Shown here: in pieces, positions 1 through 11,021 of the stretch
Layout of the letters: every line of letters starts with the position of its first letter
How positions within the stretch are numbered: the first letter of the stretch is position 1
Assembly (NCBI RefSeq): GCF_014640675.1
Contig: NZ_BMHK01000001.1
Location: forward strand, 186,001 to 250,000
From: Novosphingobium endophyticum
Lineage (GTDB): Bacteria > Pseudomonadota > Alphaproteobacteria > Sphingomonadales > Sphingomonadaceae
Direction of reading: 5' to 3'
DNA length: 64,000 nt
Notes under the pieces: generated by a model
The model's input: only the letters and a program-made list of their open reading frames with translations
What the model was told of the DNA's origin: nothing
Database searches by the model: none
Translations under genes and position numbers: made by a program

Positions 1-1
1 G

Positions 2-919
2 CTGTTCCTGAACCGGCGCGGCTATGCACCGCTGACCCTGTGCCGGAACTGCGGCTACCGCTTCCAGTGCCCCAACTGCACTGCCTGGCTGGTCGAGCAC
101 CGCTTCAGCCAGCGCCTCGCCTGCCATCACTGCGGGCACGAAACGCCGGTTCCCGAGGCCTGCCCCGATTGCGGCACCGGGGACTGCCTTGTCGCCTGCG
201 GTCCCGGCGTCGAGCGTATCGCCGACGAAGTGGCCGAGATCCTGCCCGAAGCGCGCACGGCGCTGGTCACATCCGACACGATGAACAGCCCCGAAGCCAT
301 CGCCGAATTCGTCGCCATGGCCGAGGGCGGCGCGATCGACGTCATTATCGGCACGCAGCTCGTCACCAAGGGCTACCACTTTCCCGAGCTTACGCTGGTA
401 GGTGTGGTCGATGCCGATCTCGGCCTCGAAGGCGGAGACTTGCGCGCGGCGGAGCGAACCTACCAGCAGATCGCGCAAGTTGCGGGACGCGCCGGACGCG
501 GCGAGAAACCGGGCGAGGTTCTGATCCAGACACGGCATCCGGAGGCCACGGTAATCGCGGCGCTGGCGAACGGCGATCGCGACGCCTTCTACGCGGCGGA
601 AACCGAAGCCCGGCGCGACGCGGGCGCGCCGCCGTTCGGACGGTGGGCCGCGATCATCGTCAGTTCCGAAGACCAGGCCGAAGCGCTCTCCGCAGCGCGA
701 GCCATCGGCGGCACCGCACCGAACCTGCCCGACATGCTCGTGCTCGGTCCGGCCCCCGCCCCGCTGTCCTTGCTGCGCGGACGGCACCGCTTCCGCCTGC
801 TGATCAACGCGCGGCGCTCTGCGGAACTGCAGAAGGTATTGCGCGAGTGGCTCGATCCGCTGCAGTTCCCGCGCGGTGTGCGCGTCGGCATCGACGTCGA
901 TCCCTACAGCTTCGTCTGA
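2..919 (+). CDS. priA: Primosomal protein N' (PriA helicase), C-terminal part, 5' truncated
   Basis: The frame is open from the first bases of the window, so this is the 3' part of the gene. The visible 305 residues begin LFLNRRGYAP and carry the paired-cysteine zinc region of PriA (CRNCGY, CPNC, CHHC, CPDCG). The C-terminal helicase lobe follows, with the conserved stretch GTQLVTKGYHFPELTLVG and then QVAGRAGRG. PriA is a 3'-5' DNA helicase that reloads the replisome at stalled forks. The helicase motor N-terminal half with Walker A lies outside the window. The last 16 bases overlap the convergent ada gene tail to tail. Confidence 0.95.
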   Translation: MFLNRRGYAPLTLCRNCGYRFQCPNCTAWLVEHRFSQRLACHHCGHETPVPEACPDCGTGDCLVACGPGVERIADEVAEILPEARTALVTSDTMNSPEAIAEFVAMAEGGAIDVIIGTQLVTKGYHFPELTLVGVVDADLGLEGGDLRAAERTYQQIAQVAGRAGRGEKPGEVLIQTRHPEATVIAALANGDRDAFYAAETEARRDAGAPPFGRWAAIIVSSEDQAEALSAARAIGGTAPNLPDMLVLGPAPAPLSLLRGRHRFRLLINARRSAELQKVLREWLDPLQFPRGVRVGIDVDPYSFV

Positions 920-1953
920 TCGGCCTCGCGCCTGAGCAGTTCGCGCTTGATCTCCTCGCCATAGGCGTATCCGCCGACCGAACCGTCGGAGCGGATCACC
1001 CGATGGCAGGGAATCAGCACCGCCACATTGTTCGCGCCGTTGGCCGAGCCGGCCGCGCGAACCGCGCCGGGCCTGCCGATGCCGGCCGCGATCTGCGCAT
1101 AAGTGCGTGTCTCGCCGGGCGGAATACGCTGGAGTTCGCGCCAGACGGCTTCCTGAAAGGCCGTTCCCTGGACGTCGAGAGGGATGGCCCGGGAAACGCC
1201 CGGCCGCTCCACGGCGGACACAACCTGCTCCAGCAGGCTTGCGAACGCCTCCCCGCCCTCGACAAGCCGCGCGTTCGCAAAGCGTGCCGCCAGGTCCTCG
1301 CGGCCTTCCGCGAAGGAAAGCCGGCACACACCCTTGTCGGTGGCGGCGACCAGCATCTGCCCCAGCGTAGTGGGCACCGATGCCCACCGAATCGTCACGC
1401 CCCGCCCGCCGTCGCGCCATGCCGAGGGCGCCATGCCCATTCTTCCTTCGCTTGCTTCATAGAATCGCGACGAGGCACCGAACCCGGCTTCATATACGGC
1501 ATCGGTAACGCTCGATCCCGCACTGAGCGCGTTGACCGCCACGTCGACCCGCCGGGCGCGCAGGTATTCCGTGGGTGACAGCCCCACCGCGCGCTTGAAC
1601 ACGCGCTGAAAATGCGCCGGACTATACCCGACCCGTTCGGCCAGCTGAGCCAGCGCCGGCGCTTCCTCGACATCCGCAAGTAATTCAAGCGCCCGCGAAA
1701 CCGCTTCCTCATCGCGCGACACCTCGTTGGGACGACAGCGCAGACAGGGCCGCAGCCCCGTCGCTTCGGCTCCCGCCGGCTCGCTGAAGAATCGCACGTT
1801 CTCACGCCGGGGGTGACGCGCCGAGCAGGATGGGCGGCAATAGATTCCCGTCGTCAGCACGCCCGTCACAAAGCACCCGTCGAAGGCGCGGTCTCGCGCG
1901 AGCACGGCCCGCCAGGCCCGATCGTCATCGATTTCGGTCTGTGCAACCTTCAT
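904..1953 (-). CDS. ada: Bifunctional Ada: DNA methyl-phosphotriester/O6-methylguanine repair protein and activator
   Basis: This 349-residue protein has the three Ada parts in order. The N-terminal zinc domain carries Cys39 and Cys43 (YCRPSC) and Cys70/Cys73 (CLRC); Cys39 corresponds to the methyl-accepting Cys38 of E. coli Ada. An AraC-type helix-turn-helix follows (roughly residues 85-180), then a C-terminal methyltransferase domain with the acceptor Cys316 in PCHRV. In the family, methyl transfer from a phosphotriester turns the protein into an activator of its own operon. Its start overlaps the stop of the upstream DUF1203 gene as ATGA, so the two genes are probably translationally coupled and co-induced by alkylation. 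Confidence 0.93.
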   Translation of the reverse strand: MKVAQTEIDDDRAWRAVLARDRAFDGCFVTGVLTTGIYCRPSCSARHPRRENVRFFSEPAGAEATGLRPCLRCRPNEVSRDEEAVSRALELLADVEEAPALAQLAERVGYSPAHFQRVFKRAVGLSPTEYLRARRVDVAVNALSAGSSVTDAVYEAGFGASSRFYEASEGRMGMAPSAWRDGGRGVTIRWASVPTTLGQMLVAATDKGVCRLSFAEGREDLAARFANARLVEGGEAFASLLEQVVSAVERPGVSRAIPLDVQGTAFQEAVWRELQRIPPGETRTYAQIAAGIGRPGAVRAAGSANGANNVAVLIPCHRVIRSDGSVGGYAYGEEIKRELLRREADQTKL

Positions 1954-2300
1954 CGCTCAGTCTCCATGACGCTCGATCTTCGCATGCCGTCACCGCCGAA
2001 TCCCCGCAGCGAAAGCGTGCGACCGATGAAGACCGGAAGCAGCTGATCGCTCCGCGCCGCCTGCTCGCGCACATATATCGCATACGCGGTACGATAGGGA
2101 TTGGCGACATCATGGCTCACATGATTGAGCAAGATCGAGTCCTCTCCCGACCGCGCATCCCCGAGACTTGCCCGGCAGGGAAAACCGTGATCCACGTCGG
2201 CGACCACGCGCCTTGCCGCCGTTCGCGCAAGGTCCGACGAATCCATCGCGAAATAGCGCGTGTAGTCCGCACGTGGCGGACCGGCGATTCCATAAGCCAT
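1950..2300 (-). CDS. DUF1203 domain protein
   Basis: A 116-residue cytosolic protein starting MAYGIAGPPRADYTRYF. The start at 2300 is chosen because an AAAGGAG ribosome site lies about 8 bases upstream; the longer open frame to 2429 has no such support. The middle carries FPCRASLGDARSGED and NPYRTAYAIYVRE, which match the DUF1203 pattern as I know it. The biochemical function of DUF1203 is unknown. The stop overlaps the ada start by ATGA, so it is the first gene of an ada operon, and a role linked to alkylation stress is an inference from that position only. Confidence 0.8.
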   Translation of the reverse strand: MAYGIAGPPRADYTRYFAMDSSDLARTAARRVVADVDHGFPCRASLGDARSGEDSILLNHVSHDVANPYRTAYAIYVREQAARSDQLLPVFIGRTLSLRGFGGDGMRRSSVMETER

Positions 2301-2526
2301 GAGCAACTCCTTTTTCGTATTGCACAAGGGTATTGCGCAAGGGCCGCGCTTCGGCTTCCCGCCCGTTGCGCTCAAACCGCCCGGGCGGGCATTATCGGCG
2401 GGCGGCATGGGAGCCTTGCATCGCAACAATATCGTCGCTATGCGCGCCCCGTCTGCGGGCCGGGATGTGCACTTCGCGCATCCATAATCAGTGCCTCAGC
2501 CCACCCGATGTAAGGATAGGACACGC

Positions 2527-3081
2527 GTGGAGAATTCCGGCGGTATAAAGGCCAGCTTGCAAGGGCGCTACGCCTCGGCGCTTTTCGATCTTGCCAGCGA
2601 GAACGGTATCGTTTCGGCGGTCGAGACCGACCTTGAAAAGGTCGGCCAGGCGATCGGTGAAAACGCCGACTTCGCGGCCCTGATTCGCAACCCGCAGGTC
2701 AGCCGCGAGGCGGCCGGCAAGGCGGTCGAAGCCATCGCGGGCGTGCTCGGTCTTTCGGACCTTTCCAGGAAATTCCTGGGCGTGCTGGCGGCCAATCGCC
2801 GGCTTTCCGCCCTTCCCGAGATCATTCGCGCCTTCGCCGCGATCGCCGCCGCCCAGCGCGGCGAGGCGACCGCCGAAGTCACTTCCGCCCACGCGCTGTC
2901 CGACGGACAGGTCGAGCAGCTGCGCCAGAAGCTGGAAGTGCGCGAAGGCCGCAAGGTCAAGGTCAGCACGAGCGTCGATCCCGACCTGCTCGGCGGCCTT
3001 GTCGTCACCATCGGTTCCAAGCGTATCGACAGCTCGATCCGCACCCGTCTCAATTCCCTCGCCCAGGCGATGAAGGGCTGA
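2527..3081 (+). CDS. atpH: ATP synthase F1 delta subunit
   Basis: A 184-residue protein starting (GTG) [23 protein letters not shown], the usual delta/OSCP opening. The GTG at 2527 is preferred over the in-frame ATG at 2491. It is preceded by AAGGATAGGA, and it gives the normal family length. The C-terminal half has [20 protein letters not shown] and LNSLAQAM, typical of delta. The subunit links the F1 head to the peripheral stalk. It is the first gene of atpHAGDC; the F0 genes are not in this window, as is common in alphaproteobacteria where F1 and F0 operons are separate. Confidence 0.95.
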   Translation: MENSGGIKASLQGRYASALFDLASENGIVSAVETDLEKVGQAIGENADFAALIRNPQVSREAAGKAVEAIAGVLGLSDLSRKFLGVLAANRRLSALPEIIRAFAAIAAAQRGEATAEVTSAHALSDGQVEQLRQKLEVREGRKVKVSTSVDPDLLGGLVVTIGSKRIDSSIRTRLNSLAQAMKG

Positions 3082-3115
3082 AATCGCCCGCTTAAAAGAT
3101 TCGATGAAAGGCTAA

Positions 3116-4648
<1,533 letters not shown>

Positions 4649-4657
4649 GGAGTTAAC

Positions 4658-4764
4658 CGTCGTCCCGGCAAAAGCCGGGACCGCTGGCAAATCTTCAGGA
4701 AAAGCCTCGCCGAGAGGCCTCTCCTCAAGAATGCCACCGGTCCCGGAGCAAGTCCGGGATGACG
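4658..4764. repeat. REPIN-like inverted pair of palindromic repeats between atpA and atpG
   Basis: The spacer folds end to end. It opens CGTCGTCCCGGC and closes CCGGGATGACG, so the ends form two inverted copies of a CGTCATCCCGG...CCGGGACCG palindrome. The inner part also pairs imperfectly (TGGCA, TCTT, AGGA and GCCTC on the left against their complements on the right). The result is a 107-base imperfect hairpin. Two palindromes in inverted orientation within about 100 bases is the REPIN layout. It lies inside the operon and ends 16 bases before the atpG start. Confidence 0.75.
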
Positions 4765-4780
4765 AGATAGGAAACCGCAA

Positions 4781-5656
4781 GTGGCTAGCCTCAAGGAACT
4801 CAAAGGCCGCATCAACTCGGTCAAGTCGACCCAGAAGATCACCAAGGCCAAGCAGATGGTCGCCGCAGCCAAGCTGCGCAAGGCGCAGTCGGCGGCCGAA
4901 TCCGCGCGTCCCTATGCCGCCCGGCTCGCCGAAGTGATGGGCTCGCTCGCGAGCAAGGTCACGGTCAGCGAGAGCAGCCCCAAACTGCTTGCCGGCACCG
5001 GCAGCGATCAGGTCCACCTGCTCGTCGTCGCCAACTCGGACAAGGGCCTGTGCGGCGCGTTCAACGCCAACATCGTCAAGGCCGCGCGCCTCAAGGCGAA
5101 GGAGTTGGAAGCGCAGGGCAAGACCGTGCTGTTCTACCTCGTCGGCCGCAAGGGCCGCGCGGTGATCCGGCGCGAATATCCCAAGCAGATCGCCCACATG
5201 TTCGACACCACCGAGGTACGCGATCCCGGCTTCACCGAGGCCGAGCGGATCGCCGACGAACTGGTCGCCATGTATGAGGCCGGCAAGTTCGACGTCGCGC
5301 ACCTGTTCTACTCGAAGTTCCGCTCGGCGCTCGTGCAGGAACCGACCGGCCAGCAGATCATCCCGGTCCCCACGCCCAAGGCCGCCGCGACCCAGAGCGA
5401 GGCGGTGGTCGAGTATGAGCCGGACGAGGAGGAAATCCTCGCCGCGCTGCTGCCGCGCTACCTGAAGACCCAGATCTTCGGCGCGCTGCTGGAAAACGCG
5501 GCGAGCGAACAGGGCGCGTCGATGACCGCCATGGACAACGCCACGCGCAATGCGGGCGATCTGATCGGCAAGCTCACGATCGTCTACAATCGCACCCGCC
5601 AGGCTGCGATCACCACCGAACTCATCGAAATTATCGCTGGCGCGGAAGCGCTCTAA
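4781..5656 (+). CDS. atpG: ATP synthase F1 gamma subunit
   Basis: A 291-residue gamma subunit with the invariant N-terminus (V)[20 protein letters not shown] and the family C-terminus ([23 protein letters not shown]). Gamma is the rotating central shaft of F1. The start codon is GTG; the ribosome site (AGGAAA) is weak and lies right after the repeat element in the atpA-atpG spacer. An insert around residues 195-215 ([20 protein letters not shown]) is acidic, and inserts there are seen in alphaproteobacterial gammas. Confidence 0.97.
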   Translation: MASLKELKGRINSVKSTQKITKAKQMVAAAKLRKAQSAAESARPYAARLAEVMGSLASKVTVSESSPKLLAGTGSDQVHLLVVANSDKGLCGAFNANIVKAARLKAKELEAQGKTVLFYLVGRKGRAVIRREYPKQIAHMFDTTEVRDPGFTEAERIADELVAMYEAGKFDVAHLFYSKFRSALVQEPTGQQIIPVPTPKAAATQSEAVVEYEPDEEEILAALLPRYLKTQIFGALLENAASEQGASMTAMDNATRNAGDLIGKLTIVYNRTRQAAITTELIEIIAGAEAL

Positions 5657-7138
<1,482 letters not shown>

Positions 7139-7174
7139 AGAACCCGCCCGGCCGAAGGGTCGGGCACCCGATTT

Positions 7175-7272
7175 CCCCTCCCGCACGCGGGAGGGGTCAG
7201 GGGAGGGCATGTTGGGCATCCCTTCCCTGGCGTAACAAGCCCTCCCCCGGCCCCTCCCGCAAGCGGGAGGGG
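7175..7272. repeat. REPIN-like inverted pair of GC-rich palindromes between atpD and atpC
   Basis: Two copies of a CCCCTCCCGC / GCGGGAGGGG hairpin lie at 7175-7196 and 7251-7272. Each is flanked inside by complementary GGGGAGGGC and GCCCTCCCC, so the whole 98 bases can fold into one long structure with small hairpins at the tips. A minor GC-rich hairpin (GCCCGGCC...) precedes it and another (GGAGCCCCGGC...) follows it. The element lies inside the ATP synthase operon, 40 bases before atpC. Confidence 0.75.
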
Positions 7273-7312
7273 AGATTGAGGAGCCCCGGCTGCGCGGGGC
7301 AAAGGTTGACAG

Positions 7313-7570
7313 ATGGCACTTCACTTCGAACTCGTAACTCCGGCCAAGCTCGTCCGTTCGGAGGACGTCCACATGGTGGTCGTCCCGGGCACGGAAGGCG
7401 AGTTCGGCGTGCTTCAGGGCCACGCGCCCTTCATGTCGACGATCGCCGACGGCGCGCTCAAGGTCTACCGCACCGAGAACGCAGCCCCGGAAGAGATCCG
7501 CATCATCGGCGGTTTCGCCGAAGTCGGGGATGCGGGCCTGACGGTTCTGGCGGAACGCGTCGAAGGCTGA
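7313..7570 (+). CDS. atpC: ATP synthase F1 epsilon subunit, short form
   Basis: An 85-residue protein ([20 protein letters not shown]) containing only the N-terminal beta-sandwich, with the conserved [17 protein letters not shown] segment. Many bacterial epsilons are about 130-140 residues and end in two inhibitory alpha helices; those helices are absent here. The AAAGG ribosome site is 8 bases upstream of the ATG. It is the last gene of the operon and is followed by a strong hairpin. The short form presumably still couples gamma to the c-ring but cannot act as an extended brake. Confidence 0.93.
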   Translation: MALHFELVTPAKLVRSEDVHMVVVPGTEGEFGVLQGHAPFMSTIADGALKVYRTENAAPEEIRIIGGFAEVGDAGLTVLAERVEG

Positions 7571-7591
7571 CCTGACCGGCACGAATTACCG

Positions 7592-7627
7592 AACGGGGCG
7601 TCGCGAAAATTTTCGCGGCGCCCCGTT
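7592..7627 (+). terminator. Hairpin at the end of the atp operon
   Basis: A nearly perfect hairpin: AACGGGGCG pairs with CGCCCCGTT, and the inner CGCGAAAA pairs with TTTTCGCG, with one mismatched pair between. It begins 21 bases after the atpC stop and ends in a short T run. It is a probable intrinsic terminator, although the T tract is short. Confidence 0.65.
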
Positions 7628-7774
7628 TCCGTTCGTGCGGCGGCCTGTCGGAAATCTCCGTCACAATTTGCCGCCCATTAGGAAGTTATCAAAGTTTCAA
7701 CCTTAATCTTCGTGTCATTCGCAAGCGATCGAGCCCGTCCGGCACATGCGGGCACTGACAAGGTTGAGAGTTTC

Positions 7775-9310
7775 ATGAGCGCATTTGGGCGGCGGAACGG
7801 AATTGGCGGTTTGGGTCAGGGCGCCCGGCCCGCCTTCGGCGTGGCCAAGCCCCTCACGGGTGGTTCGGCAGCCGAAAAAGCGCCGTCTCCCGCGCCCGGC
7901 GGCGCCCCGGTGCCAGGAGGCAACCAGTTTCCGCCGCTCCCCGGCGAGAGCCCGGCCGCATCGCCGCCGAACATGCGCGAAGACGCCATGAGCAGGCTGG
8001 CGGACCGCGCCAACGCCGTTCACACTTCGGATTCCGGACAAGGCGGCTTCGAAGCCTCGATCCACAAGATCAAGGAACAGGTCCTTCCCCGCCTGCTCGA
8101 ACGCGTCGATCCCGAGGCTGCGGCGACCCTGACCAAGGACGAGCTGTCCGAAGAATTTCGCCCGATCATCGTCGAGGTCCTCGCCGAGCTCAAGATCACC
8201 TTCAACCGCCGCGAACAGTTCGCGCTGGAAAAGGTGCTGATCGACGAGTTGCTCGGCTTCGGCCCGCTGGAGGAACTGCTCAACGATCCCGACGTGTCGG
8301 ACATCATGGTCAACGGGCCGAACCAGACCTACATCGAAAAGAAGGGCAAGCTGCAGCTTGCCGGCATCCGCTTCCGCGACGAGCAGCACCTGTTCCAGAT
8401 CGCCCAGCGCATCGTCAACCAGGTCGGCCGCCGTGTCGACCAGACCACGCCGCTCGCCGACGCCCGCCTCAAGGACGGCAGTCGCGTCAACGTGATCGTG
8501 CCGCCGCTTTCGCTGCGCGGCACCGCGATCTCGATCCGCAAGTTTTCCGAGAAGCCGATCACGATCGACATGCTCAAGGACTTCGGTTCGATGAGCGAAA
8601 AGATGGCGACCTGCCTGAAGATCGCCGGCGCCTGCCGCATGAACATCGTCATCTCCGGCGGCACGGGTTCGGGCAAGACGACGATGCTCAACGCCCTTTC
8701 AAAGATGATCGATCCGGGCGAGCGTGTGCTGACCATCGAAGACGCGGCTGAGCTTCGCCTGCAGCAGCCGCACTGGCTGCCGCTCGAAACCCGCCCGCCG
8801 AACCTGGAAGGCCAGGGCGCGATCACCATCGGCGACCTCGTCAAGAACGCGCTGCGAATGCGCCCGGACCGCATCATCCTGGGCGAAATTCGCGGCGCCG
8901 AGTGCTTCGACCTCCTCGCTGCCATGAACACCGGCCACGACGGCTCGATGTGTACGCTTCACGCCAACAGCCCGCGCGAGTGCCTCGGCCGTATGGAAAA
9001 CATGATCCTGATGGGCGACATCAAGATCCCCAAGGAGGCCATTTCGCGCCAGATCGCGGAATCGGTGGACCTCATCGTCCAGGTAAAGCGCCTGCGCGAC
9101 GGCTCGCGCCGCACCACCAACATCACCGAAGTGATCGGCATGGAAGGCGATGTCATCGTCACCCAGGAACTTTTCAAGTTCGAGTACATGGACGAGACCG
9201 ACGACGGCAAAATCCTGGGCGAGTTCCGCGCTTCGGGCCTGCGCCCCTATACGCTGGAAAAAGCGCGCCAGTTCGGCTTCGATCAGGCCTACCTCGAAGC
9301 CTGCCTCTGA
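7775..9310 (+). CDS. cpaF: CpaF/TadA-type secretion ATPase
   Basis: A 511-residue type II/IV secretion ATPase. The first ~80 residues (MSAFGRRNGIGGLGQGARPA) are low-complexity and Pro/Gly-rich. The ATPase core has Walker A GGTGSGKTT at residues 295-303, an aspartate box (TIEDAAELRLQQPHW), Walker B DRIILGEIRGAE and the His box TGHDGSMCTLHAN. CpaF powers assembly of Flp/Tad pili at the inner membrane. The ATG at 7775 is chosen over an in-frame ATG at 7712 because of the AAGGTTGAGAG stretch before it. No other tad/cpa gene lies next to it, so it is detached from a pilus operon here. Confidence 0.9.
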   Translation: MSAFGRRNGIGGLGQGARPAFGVAKPLTGGSAAEKAPSPAPGGAPVPGGNQFPPLPGESPAASPPNMREDAMSRLADRANAVHTSDSGQGGFEASIHKIKEQVLPRLLERVDPEAAATLTKDELSEEFRPIIVEVLAELKITFNRREQFALEKVLIDELLGFGPLEELLNDPDVSDIMVNGPNQTYIEKKGKLQLAGIRFRDEQHLFQIAQRIVNQVGRRVDQTTPLADARLKDGSRVNVIVPPLSLRGTAISIRKFSEKPITIDMLKDFGSMSEKMATCLKIAGACRMNIVISGGTGSGKTTMLNALSKMIDPGERVLTIEDAAELRLQQPHWLPLETRPPNLEGQGAITIGDLVKNALRMRPDRIILGEIRGAECFDLLAAMNTGHDGSMCTLHANSPRECLGRMENMILMGDIKIPKEAISRQIAESVDLIVQVKRLRDGSRRTTNITEVIGMEGDVIVTQELFKFEYMDETDDGKILGEFRASGLRPYTLEKARQFGFDQAYLEACL

Positions 9311-9362
9311 TCGGCAAGGCAGGTTCGCGCACAGTCGCAAACAGGGGATTCGCCGCTCTCGC

Positions 9363-9569
9363 CTACCCCGCCAGCAACGCCCTGCCCGCCAGCCCGATCA
9401 GCAGCACGGCGGCCAGCAGTGACCAGAAGAAGATCATCGTCCAGGGCATGAAGCCGACCTGATCGAGGTTTCGCCGCCTCATGCGCCGGCGGTCGCCGAT
9501 CCAGGCGACGGCCGCGACCAGGGCCGCGATACCGCCGGCGATTGTCATCATATGAGTCGAATCGTTCAT
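9363..9569 (-). CDS. Small two-span membrane protein, unknown function
   Basis: A 68-residue protein (MNDSTHMMTIAGGIAALVAA) with two hydrophobic segments at about residues 9-24 and 43-66, joined by a basic loop (GDRRRMRRRNLDQVG). The positive loop suggests a cytoplasmic turn with both ends outside. An AAGGG lies just upstream of the start. I do not recognise the family. It converges on cpaF, and its 5' end lies head to head with the EamA transporter gene. Confidence 0.55.
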   Translation of the reverse strand: MNDSTHMMTIAGGIAALVAAVAWIGDRRRMRRRNLDQVGFMPWTMIFFWSLLAAVLLIGLAGRALLAG

Positions 9570-9614
9570 CACCCGCCCTTGCCTCGGTCTGCCGGCAAGT
9601 TAAAGCGCCTCCCA

Positions 9615-10550
9615 GTGACCCGCCCCGACCGCCCCTTCCTTGCCATCACGCTCCGCGTCGCCGCCATGGTGATGCTTTCGACCATGTTCATGCTGATCAA
9701 GTACGCCGGTCAGCGGGGCGTCTCGGCGCCGGAGATGATGTTCTGGCGGCAAGCGATGAGCGTAATGATCCTGTTCGTCTGGCTGATGGCAACGGGCAAT
9801 ATGAAAGTGCTCGCCACCCGCCGCACCGCCAGCCATGCGCGGCGCGCCGCGACGGGTACGCTCGGCCTGTTCTGCAACATCTCGGCCGCCATGCTCCTGC
9901 CGCTGGCCGAAGCGACAACGCTGGGCTTTACCGCCCCGCTGTTCGCCGTGCTTATCACAGCGCTCATTGTGAAGGAGAAAGTCGGCATATGGCGCTGGAC
10001 GGCCGTTATTCTCGGCTTTCTCGGTGTCGTGATCATTGCCCAGCCCGGCCAGGCGCCCATTCCAGTGCTCGGCCTTGCCGCGGGCCTGGGCGCGGGTGTG
10101 ATCGTGGCTGCCATCAGCTTCCAGATACGCGATCTCACCCGCACCGACGAACCGATCGCCTGCGTCTTCTGGTTCGCCTTTTTCGGCTCCCTGATGACGG
10201 CGATCCTCCTTCCCCTCTACATGACGCCGCACACCCTGGACGTCTGGCTTCTGCTTGGTGGTGTCGGCCTGGCGGGTACCGCGGCACAGTTTCTGATTAC
10301 CGCCTCCTTGCGCCACGGCCAGGTCGCGACCGTGATGGCCATGGACTACACCGCGCTGATCTGGGCCACGCTCTATGGCTGGCTGATCTGGGACCAGCTT
10401 CCGTCCAGCACCACCTGGCTGGGCGCCCCCGCCATCATCGGCGCCGGCCTGATCATCATCGGGCGCGAGCAGAGGCTTGCACGGCAAATCTCGCCCGCTT
10501 CGGCGATCGATGAAGGTGCCATCGAGGAAGCCGCCCCCCGGGGAACCTGA
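9615..10550 (+). CDS. EamA/DMT-family transporter
   Basis: A 311-residue inner-membrane protein with ten hydrophobic spans and two EamA repeats, each with the family pattern (first repeat MVMLSTMFMLIKYAGQRG, second repeat from PIPVLGLAAGLGAGVIVAA). Such proteins export or exchange small metabolites; the substrate cannot be read from the sequence. The GTG at 9615 (VTRPDRPFLAITLRVAA) puts the first span at the N-terminus. An ATG at 9552 would add 21 polar residues and overlap the divergent small membrane gene. Neither start has a strong ribosome site. Confidence 0.85.
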   Translation: MTRPDRPFLAITLRVAAMVMLSTMFMLIKYAGQRGVSAPEMMFWRQAMSVMILFVWLMATGNMKVLATRRTASHARRAATGTLGLFCNISAAMLLPLAEATTLGFTAPLFAVLITALIVKEKVGIWRWTAVILGFLGVVIIAQPGQAPIPVLGLAAGLGAGVIVAAISFQIRDLTRTDEPIACVFWFAFFGSLMTAILLPLYMTPHTLDVWLLLGGVGLAGTAAQFLITASLRHGQVATVMAMDYTALIWATLYGWLIWDQLPSSTTWLGAPAIIGAGLIIIGREQRLARQISPASAIDEGAIEEAAPRGT

Positions 10551-10619
10551 GGCAGGCCTAAGCGTTCCTGTCCGCATCCCGAGAGTCCGAACCGGGCAGA
10601 TGCAGAAAGGAAACTCTTT

Positions 10620-10748
10620 ATGGCCAAGAAACTCTTGTTGGCTCTCATCGCCGGCGGAATCGCCTTTTCCGCGACAGCCTGCAACACCGTGAAGGGCGCG
10701 GGGCAGGACATCGAGTCAGTCGGCGAAGCCGCTGACAAAGAGATCTGA
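10620..10748 (+). CDS. Entericidin-like small lipoprotein (first of a pair)
   Basis: A 42-residue protein beginning MAKKLLLALIAGGIAFSATAC. A lysine-rich start, a hydrophobic stretch and the lipobox ATAC at residues 18-21 mark it as a lipoprotein. After the cysteine comes NTVKGAGQDIESVGEAAD, the entericidin A/B signature. It has an AAAGGA ribosome site. Entericidins are small envelope lipoproteins linked to bacteriolysis in stationary phase in enterobacteria; their role in alphaproteobacteria is not established. A near-copy lies 140 bases downstream. Confidence 0.85.
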   Translation: MAKKLLLALIAGGIAFSATACNTVKGAGQDIESVGEAADKEI

Positions 10749-10888
10749 GCAATTCGCCACGGGCAGGCGGAGACCATCCGCCTGCCCGTCCCTGATGAGA
10801 ATGCTTCCTTTCCCGGAAACTGTGGCCTAATCGTTTGGCGACAGGTTCCGGACGACCGAGCGCGAAATCCGTTCAACAGGAAGAAGCA

Positions 10889-11017
10889 ATGATCAGGAAG
10901 CTCGTACTTACCCTTCTGGCAAGCGGCATCGCGCTTGGCCTCTCGGCCTGCAACACGGTGCGCGGCGTCGGACAGGACCTTGAATCCGCGGCGAATACAG
11001 TAGACAATGCGACCTGA
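10889..11017 (+). CDS. Entericidin-like small lipoprotein (second of a pair)
   Basis: Also 42 residues (MIRKLVLTLLASGIALGLSAC), with lipobox LSAC and the mature start NTVRGVGQDLESAANTVDNAT. It parallels the upstream copy position by position, which points to tandem duplication, but the DNA between and within the copies has diverged. Its ribosome site is AGGAAG. It ends 4 bases before the convergent transporter gene stop. Confidence 0.85.
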   Translation: MIRKLVLTLLASGIALGLSACNTVRGVGQDLESAANTVDNAT

Positions 11018-11021
11018 GGCC

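Noticed and set aside
40-1578. 512-codon plus-strand frame at the start of the window
   Set aside because: It is out of frame with priA and antisense to ada, both of which are clear.
7175-7272. CRISPR-like or terminator array in the atpD-atpC spacer
   Set aside because: The two GC-rich units are inverted, not direct, and there is no spacer series. No T tract follows, and atpC needs read-through, so it was listed as a repeat instead.
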